Below, in pieces: positions 59,258 to 64,000 of a DNA stretch of 64,000 nucleotides (position 1 is its first letter; every line of letters begins with the position of its first letter). Under the pieces are notes generated by a model. The model ran no database searches. It was not told where the DNA came from and saw nothing but the letters and a program-made list of their open reading frames with translations. The position numbers were made by a program, and so were the translations under genes. This DNA comes from Mycolicibacillus parakoreensis (GTDB taxonomy: Bacteria; Actinomycetota; Actinomycetes; Mycobacteriales; Mycobacteriaceae), in contig NZ_CP092365.1 of NCBI RefSeq assembly GCF_022370835.2, forward strand, positions 2,728,001-2,792,000, in the 5' to 3' direction.

Positions 59258-60249
59258 AATCGCACCTCGATTCCGTTGCCGGCCACCAACTCTCCGATCA
59301 CCGGGTAGCCGGGGACCTCCCCGGCGACCAGCAGACCGCCGGAGGTCTGCGCATCGGCCAGCAACAGCAGCTCCTCCTCGCCGACACCGGCGCCGACCCG
59401 CAGCTGCGGGCGCACCCACTCGAGGTTACGACGGGTGCCCCCGGAGATGTAGCCGTCGCCCAGGGCGTCCCGCGCCCCGTCGAGCACCGGCACCGCCGCC
59501 GCGTCGAGCACCGCGGCGACCCCGGAGGCGCGGCACAGCTTGTGCAGGTGGCCGAGCAACCCGAACCCGGTCACGTCGGTGGCCGCGGTCGCCCCCGCGG
59601 CGACGGCGGCCTCGGCGGCCCCGGCGTTGAGCTCGACCATGGCGGCCACCGCCTCGTCGAACACCTGCCCGGTCTGCTTGTGCCGGTTGTTGAGCAACCC
59701 CACCCCGATCGGTTTGGTCAGCGTCAGCGCCACCCCGGGGCGGGCGGCGTCGTTGCGCAGCAGCCGGGCCGGGTCGGCCACCCCGGTCACCGCCATCCCG
59801 TATTTGGGTTCGGGATCGTCGACGGTGTGCCCGCCGATGACCGGGCAGCCGGCCTGCGCGGCGACCGCCTGCCCGCCGCGCAGCACCTCGGTCAGCATCT
59901 CCAGCGGCAGCACCTCGCGGGGCCAGCCGACCAGGTTGACCGCCACCACGGGGCGCCCACCCATCGCGTAGACGTCCGACAGCGCGTTGGCCGCCGCGAT
60001 CCGGCCCCAGTCGTAGGGGTCGTCGACCACCGGGGTGAAGAAGTCCGCGGTGGCCAGCACCGCCAGGTCCTCACCGACGCGCACCGCGGCGGCGTCGTCA
60101 CCGTCGTCGAGCCCGACCAGGATGTCCCCGCCGGCCTGCCCGGTCAGCCCGCGCACCGCCTCTTCCAGTTCGCCGGGCGGGATCTTGCAGGCGCAGCCGC
60201 CCCCGTGGGCGTATCCGGTCAGCCGGCCCGGGCCGGTCAGGGCGCTCAC
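59254..60249 (-). CDS. selD: Selenide, water dikinase (selenophosphate synthetase)
   Basis: Makes selenophosphate from selenide and ATP, the selenium donor for SelA. From the GTG at 60249 it has 331 residues, normal for the family. The active-site loop HGGGCACKIPP (Cys19, Cys21, Lys22) matches CGCK of E. coli SelD with Ala for Gly; it is a Cys form, not a selenoprotein. Further motifs are DNLVGLDDGDD-like DILVGLDDGDDAA, ATADFFTPVVDDPYDWGRI and NALSDVYAMGG. No ribosome site precedes the GTG; a 24-codon frame with a strong site ends on it. The frame is open to 60351, so a longer N-terminus is possible. Confidence 0.92.
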   Translation of the reverse strand: MSALTGPGRLTGYAHGGGCACKIPPGELEEAVRGLTGQAGGDILVGLDDGDDAAAVRVGEDLAVLATADFFTPVVDDPYDWGRIAAANALSDVYAMGGRPVVAVNLVGWPREVLPLEMLTEVLRGGQAVAAQAGCPVIGGHTVDDPEPKYGMAVTGVADPARLLRNDAARPGVALTLTKPIGVGLLNNRHKQTGQVFDEAVAAMVELNAGAAEAAVAAGATAATDVTGFGLLGHLHKLCRASGVAAVLDAAAVPVLDGARDALGDGYISGGTRRNLEWVRPQLRVGAGVGEEELLLLADAQTSGGLLVAGEVPGYPVIGELVAGNGIEVRL

Positions 60250-60320
60250 CTGCGCCGGTCGTGGTTCGCCACGACGATCGTCGGGAACACCGGCGCCCGA
60301 CTCTGCTCGGCGGTGGTCAT
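60246..60320 (-). CDS. Short frame (24 codons) ending on the selD start
   Basis: ATG at 60320 with a GAGGAG ribosome site five bases upstream; its TGA overlaps the selD GTG (GTGA). The peptide begins MTTAEQSRAPVF. It may be a leader peptide that brings ribosomes to selD, or the true selD N-terminus if a frameshift or sequence error separates them. No homology recognised. Confidence 0.45.
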   Translation of the reverse strand: MTTAEQSRAPVFPTIVVANHDRRR

Positions 60321-60430
60321 CGGCGCTCCTCACTTCGGGTTGGCTGTGCACCTGCTCCGCACTGTAGTGGGATCGGGCCGGCGCCGGAGTTGCCGATGCC
60401 GTGCGCCGGCGGGTCAGTTAAGTTGGCGGC

Positions 60431-60526
60431 GGAGGCGTTTGGGTACCTGGTGGTCCCCCCGGTCTTCAAAACCGGTGAGGCCGAGCAGCTCGGCCTGGCG
60501 GGTTCGATTCCCGTCCGCCTCCGCCA
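60431..60526 (+). tRNA. selC: tRNA-Sec (UCA anticodon)
   Basis: A 96-nt RNA including encoded GCCA. The acceptor stem GGAGGCG pairs with CGCCTCC and extends to 8 bp, as in bacterial tRNA-Sec. The anticodon loop is CTTCAAA with TCA at 60466-60468, in a CCGGT/ACCGG stem. A long variable arm (GAGGCCGAGCAGCTCGGCCT) and the T arm GGCGGGTTCGATTCCCGTC complete it. It lies 18 bp upstream of selA on the same strand. Confidence 0.97.
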
Positions 60527-60544
60527 ACCGCGCCGAGGAGGGTT

Positions 60545-61876
60545 GTGAACCACACCGATCCCCGCCGCGCGATCCCGCGCACCGATGCGCTGCTGGCGCT
60601 GCCGGCGGCGACCGCGGCCCGCGCCCGACTCGGCGAACACGTGGTGCGCACGATCGTGCACGAGGTCCAACAACGCGCCCGTGCCGGCCGACTGGCCCCC
60701 GCGGCGGTGCCCGACGCGGTGGCCGCGACCCTGGCCGAACGCTCGGCCACTGCTCTGCGTCCGGTGCTCAACGCCACCGGGGTGGTGGTACACACCAACC
60801 TGGGCCGCGCGCCGTTGGCGCCGGCCGCGGTCGAGGCGCTGCGCACCGCCAGCGGCTACGTGGATGTGGAGATGGACCTGGCCGGCGGGGTCCGCTCGGC
60901 GCGCGGGCTCGCCACCCGCGCGGCGCTGCGTGACGCCTGCCCGCCGGCCGGCGACGCCCTGGTGGTCAACAACGGCGCCGCCGCGCTGGTGCTGGCCACC
61001 ACCGCACTGGCCGCCGGCCGCGAGGTGGTGGTCAGCCGCGGCGAACTGATCGAGATCGGCGCCGGTTTCCGGCTACCGGAGCTGATCGCGGCGACCGGCG
61101 CCCGCCTGCGCGAGGTGGGCGCCACCAACCGCACCCACCTCGAGGACTACGCCGCGGCGATCGGCCCGGCGACCGGCTGTGTGCTCAAGGTGCACACCAG
61201 CAATTTCCGCATCGAGGGCTTCACCAGCGCGGTCGGGCTCGCCGAGTTGGCCCGGCTCACCGGCGCCGGCGGTGTCGCGCTGGTGGCCGACCTGGGCAGC
61301 GGGCTGCTGGGCCCCGACCCCGTGCTGCCCGACGAACCCGACGCCGCCACCGCGCTGCGTGCCGGGGCGGACCTGGTGACCGCCAGCGGCGACAAGCTGC
61401 TCGGCGGACCGCAGGCCGGACTGCTGCTGGGGCGCAGCGACCTGATCGCCACCCTGGCGCGCCACCCGCTGGCGCGGGCGGTGCGCGCCGACAAGCTCAC
61501 CCTCGCCGCCCTGGAGGCGACCGTGACCGGCGGTCTCACCCCCGTCACCGCCGCACTGCACGCCGATCCGGCCCGGCTGCGCCGGCGCGCCCAGCACCTG
61601 GCCGACACCGTCGGCGCCACGGTCGACGCCCACGACGGGCGCGTCGGCGGCGGCGGGGCGCCCGGGGTGCCGCTTGCCGGCTGGGCGGTGGTGCTGCCCG
61701 AGGCCCTCGCCCCGCTGCTGCGCACCGGCACCCCGGCGGTGCTGCCGCGGGTGCACCGCGGCCGCTGCCTGCTCGACCTGCGCTGTGTCCCCGAATCCGA
61801 GGACGCCCGGCTGACCGCGGCGGTGGCGGCCGCGCTGGCCGCCCTGGCCGCCGATCGTGACGGTGACCCCGGGTGA
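60545..61876 (+). CDS. selA: L-seryl-tRNA(Sec) selenium transferase
   Basis: A 443-residue PLP enzyme that converts seryl-tRNA(Sec) to selenocysteyl-tRNA(Sec). The PLP lysine is Lys284 in [14 protein letters not shown]. The N-terminal tRNA-binding domain (1-65) and the family motif [20 protein letters not shown], split at [13 protein letters not shown], are intact. GTG start with GAGGAGGG two bases upstream. It directly follows tRNA-Sec and overlaps selB by GTGA, so selC-selA-selB is one unit. Confidence 0.95.
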   Translation: MNHTDPRRAIPRTDALLALPAATAARARLGEHVVRTIVHEVQQRARAGRLAPAAVPDAVAATLAERSATALRPVLNATGVVVHTNLGRAPLAPAAVEALRTASGYVDVEMDLAGGVRSARGLATRAALRDACPPAGDALVVNNGAAALVLATTALAAGREVVVSRGELIEIGAGFRLPELIAATGARLREVGATNRTHLEDYAAAIGPATGCVLKVHTSNFRIEGFTSAVGLAELARLTGAGGVALVADLGSGLLGPDPVLPDEPDAATALRAGADLVTASGDKLLGGPQAGLLLGRSDLIATLARHPLARAVRADKLTLAALEATVTGGLTPVTAALHADPARLRRRAQHLADTVGATVDAHDGRVGGGGAPGVPLAGWAVVLPEALAPLLRTGTPAVLPRVHRGRCLLDLRCVPESEDARLTAAVAAALAALAADRDGDPG

Positions 61877-63714
61877 GCCGGACGCCCGCCCGCCGTGTGG
61901 TGGCCACCGCCGGCCACGTCGACCACGGCAAAACCACCCTGATCAACGCGCTCACCGGCATGCAGCCCGACCGGTGGGCCGAGGAGCACCGCCGCGGACT
62001 CACCATCGACCTGGGATTCGCCTGGACCACCCTGGCCGACGACACACACCTGTCGTTCGTCGATGTGCCCGGTCATCAACGGTTCCTGGCCAACACGCTG
62101 GCCGGGCTGGGTCCCGCCCCGGTGGTGTGCTTCGTCGTCGCCGCCGACGAGGGCTGGCAGGCCCAGTCCGCCGACCACCGCGACGCGATCGCCGCGCTGG
62201 GGATCACCGGCGGGGTTCTGGTGATCACCCGCACCGACCGCGCCCCCGACCGGGTCGACGCCGTGGTCGCGCAGGCACGCGCCGAACTGGCCGGCACCGG
62301 GCTGGCGCAGGCCCCGGCGGTGGCGGTCTGCGCGCCCACCGGGGCGGGGCTGGCCGCGCTGCGCCGCACCCTCACCGCGGTGCTGGCGCAGGCGCCGCCG
62401 CCGCCCGCGGTCGACCGGCTGCGGCTCTGGGTCGACCGGGCGTTCACCCTCGCCGGGGCGGGCACCGTGGTGACCGGCACCCTCGCCGCCGGCGAGCTGG
62501 GCCACGGCGACGAGGTGGTGCTGCACGGCGCCCGCGGCGCCCACCCGGTGGCGGTCCGCTCCCTGCACAGCTGCGGGCAACCCCACCGGCGGCTGGGGCC
62601 GGTCTCGCGGGTGGGGGTGAACCTGCGCGGTGTCGACGCCGCGCAGGTGCACCGCGGCGACGCGCTGCTCACCGCCGCGGCCTGGCCGCTCACCGAGATA
62701 CTCGACGTGCGCCGCACCAGCGGCGTGCCCCACCCCAGCGCACCCCAGCACCTGATGGTCCATGTCGGTACCGCCGCGGTGCCGGCGCGACTGCGCCCCC
62801 TCGACGACGACCATGCCCGGATCACCCTCGCGCGCCCTCTGCCGCTGATCGTCGGTGACCCGCTGGTGCTGCGCCACCCCGGAAGCCCGCGGCTGCTCGG
62901 CGGCGCCCGGGTGCTCGACGTCGAACCGCCGCCGCTGCGCCGCCGCGGCGCGGCCCGCCAGCGGGCCGCCACGCTGGCGGCGCTGCCACCCGACGGTGAC
63001 GTCGCCGCGGAGGTGATCCGCCGCGGCGCGGTCACCCCCGCCCACCTGCGCCGCCTCGGCCTGCCGGTCGGCGCCGCCCCGCCGGCCGGGGTGCACGCGG
63101 TGCGGCGCTGGTGGGTCGGCGCCGCCGACTACCGCCGGTGGTGTGCGATGCTCGTCGACGCCGTCGAGCACCGGCATCAACGAGACCCGGTGGGCGCCGG
63201 GCTCTCCCGCGGCGCCGCCGTCGATGTGGTGGGACTGCCCGAACCGGGTCTTCTCGACGCGCTGATCACCGACACCGGGCTTGTGCAGCGCGACGGCCGG
63301 CTGTGGGCCCCCGGACACGAGCGCGACCTCGGCGCGGCGGCCGCGGGCATCACCGCGGTGCAGGCCCGCCTGGCCGGCGCCCCGTTCGCCGCCCCGGAGG
63401 CCCCTGAGCTGGCCGCCCTGCACGTGGGGCCGCGTGAGCTGGCCGCCGCCGAACGCGCCGGGCGGCTGCTGCGCCTCGACGACGCCGTGGTGGTGTTGCC
63501 CACCGCCCCGGCACTGGCGATGCGCACGTTGAGCCGGCTGGAGCAACCGTTCACCGTCAGCGCCGCCCGCCGCGCGTTGAACACCACCCGCCGGGTGGCG
63601 CTGCCGCTGCTGGCCCACCTCGATGCGCGCGGCTGGACCCGCCGGGTCGACGCTACCCACCGCGAGGTGGTGCGCCCCGGCTCGTCGACACGCCACGACC
63701 CAGTCCGCGCTTAG
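61873..63714 (+). CDS. selB: Selenocysteine-specific elongation factor
   Basis: A 613-residue GTPase that carries Sec-tRNA to the ribosome and binds the SECIS. The G1 motif is GHVDHGKT at 14-21, the G3 motif is DVPGH at about 63-67, and the G4-like ITRTDRA takes the place of NKxD. EF-Tu-like domains extend to about residue 340, followed by winged-helix domains with the C-terminal RNA-binding part ending [17 protein letters not shown], split at REVVRPG. GTG start overlapping selA. The protein is on the long side of the known range. Confidence 0.95.
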   Translation: MSRTPARRVVATAGHVDHGKTTLINALTGMQPDRWAEEHRRGLTIDLGFAWTTLADDTHLSFVDVPGHQRFLANTLAGLGPAPVVCFVVAADEGWQAQSADHRDAIAALGITGGVLVITRTDRAPDRVDAVVAQARAELAGTGLAQAPAVAVCAPTGAGLAALRRTLTAVLAQAPPPPAVDRLRLWVDRAFTLAGAGTVVTGTLAAGELGHGDEVVLHGARGAHPVAVRSLHSCGQPHRRLGPVSRVGVNLRGVDAAQVHRGDALLTAAAWPLTEILDVRRTSGVPHPSAPQHLMVHVGTAAVPARLRPLDDDHARITLARPLPLIVGDPLVLRHPGSPRLLGGARVLDVEPPPLRRRGAARQRAATLAALPPDGDVAAEVIRRGAVTPAHLRRLGLPVGAAPPAGVHAVRRWWVGAADYRRWCAMLVDAVEHRHQRDPVGAGLSRGAAVDVVGLPEPGLLDALITDTGLVQRDGRLWAPGHERDLGAAAAGITAVQARLAGAPFAAPEAPELAALHVGPRELAAAERAGRLLRLDDAVVVLPTAPALAMRTLSRLEQPFTVSAARRALNTTRRVALPLLAHLDARGWTRRVDATHREVVRPGSSTRHDPVRA

Positions 63715-63717
63715 ACT
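63712..63717 (+). promoter_or_regulatory. -10 element overlapping the selB stop
   Basis: TAGACT begins with the selB stop codon TAG and is followed by 6 nt and then the ATG of the next gene. This is the classic layout of a mycobacterial leaderless promoter, with transcription starting at or next to the A of ATG at 63724. No clear -35. Confidence 0.5.
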
Positions 63718-63723
63718 GGCCTC

Positions 63724-64000
63724 ATGCCCGAGCAACGACTCGACATCCACGCCACCCACCCCGACGCCACCCGCGCGGTGTTGGCGCTGGAAACCTTTGT
63801 GCGCCAAAGCGGATTGGACCCACGCCTGGGCGAGCTGGTGAAGATCCGCGCCTCCCAGCTCAACGGGTGCGCGTTCTGCCTGGACATGCACCACCGCGAT
63901 GCCCGCGCCCACGGCGAAGACCAGCGTCGCCTCGACGTGGTGTCGGCCTGGCGGGAGGCGTCGCAGCTGTTCACCGACGCCGAGTGCGCCGCACTCGCGC
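63724..64000 (+). CDS. AhpD-like carboxymuconolactone decarboxylase family protein (partial, runs off the window)
   Basis: The first 92 residues are visible and the 3' end is beyond the window. The redox motif Cys49-x-x-Cys52 with His56 (LNGCAFCLDMHHRD) is typical of the AhpD-like alkylhydroperoxidase class. It lies 9 bp after selB with a promoter-like element between, and has no clear ribosome site, which fits leaderless translation. Both cysteines are encoded by TGC, so it is not a selenoprotein. Confidence 0.8.
   Translation, partial: MPEQRLDIHATHPDATRAVLALETFVRQSGLDPRLGELVKIRASQLNGCAFCLDMHHRDARAHGEDQRRLDVVSAWREASQLFTDAECAALA

Noticed and set aside
60180..60200. SelD as a selenoprotein
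   Set aside because: Some SelD proteins have Sec in the active-site loop, but here both positions are Cys (CAC in HGGGCACKIPP) and the frame has no internal TGA.

Overview
The window is high-GC, actinobacterial chromosome and almost certainly from a non-tuberculous mycobacterium. The tmRNA encodes the mycobacterial tag ADSHQRDYALAA. Blocks of genes also follow, in order, the M. tuberculosis stretch that I recall as Rv3045 to Rv3106: adhC, nrdF2, monooxygenase, TetR, nrdE-nrdI-nrdH; then SDR, TetR, cyp136, fadE22; then pgmA, crcB, crcB; then DUF488; then tmRNA, smpB, ftsX, ftsE, a proline-rich protein, a MscS-like channel, prfB and fprA. GTG starts, 4-nt start/stop overlaps (ATGA, GTGA) and divergently placed TetR genes are frequent, as is usual in this group.

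Region by region. 1-4.8 kb: adhC, the class Ib ribonucleotide reductase small subunit nrdF2, a flavin monooxygenase and a TetR regulator. 4.9-11 kb is an insertion relative to M. tuberculosis: a geranylgeranyl-reductase-like flavoprotein, an MpaB-type oxygenase with a divergent TetR gene and a perfect 15-bp inverted repeat, a maltose/NodL-type acetyltransferase, a fused glycine/dimethylglycine N-methyltransferase (glycine betaine synthesis) and a frameshifted AraC remnant. 11-14.2 kb: nrdH-nrdI-nrdE, ending in a strong terminator. Paired NrdR-like boxes, 32 bp apart, lie upstream of both nrdHIE and nrdF2. 14.5-17.7 kb: SDR, TetR and cyp136. 17.7-25.5 kb: a stand-alone LeuA regulatory-domain protein, a CsoR/CstR-family operon with its operator, a pyruvate-oxidase-like enzyme, fadE22, a Gre-like factor and a D-amino-acid dehydrogenase. 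25.7-30.5 kb: membrane and Pro-rich proteins and a WXG100 protein. 30.5-37.6 kb: tRNA-Ala, an MFS exporter, pgm, a crcB pair, DUF488, cobQ and a FABP-like protein. 37.8-45.3 kb: the tmRNA-to-fprA block. 45.4-50.6 kb: TetR with a GjpA-like porin candidate, an aconitase and an AhpD-like protein.

The most distinctive part is 50.6-63.7 kb. A molybdenum formate dehydrogenase gene is interrupted by an in-frame TGA at codon 192. It sits in the context (QAR-I-Sec-HSA) where Sec is expected, and is followed after 11 nt by a SECIS hairpin with a GGUCU apical loop. The Fe-S and NrfD-type membrane subunits follow in overlapping frames. About 4 kb further on is the full selenocysteine machinery: selD leftward, and tRNA-Sec(UCA), selA and selB rightward. 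The machinery and its only visible client are therefore in one 13-kb segment, separated by a TetR gene and two translationally coupled MpaB-type oxygenases. A further AhpD-like gene, cut by the window end, starts at a promoter-like element that overlaps the selB stop codon.

No insertion sequences, prophage, origin or CRISPR array were recognised. Large antisense open frames are common because of the GC content and are not annotated.
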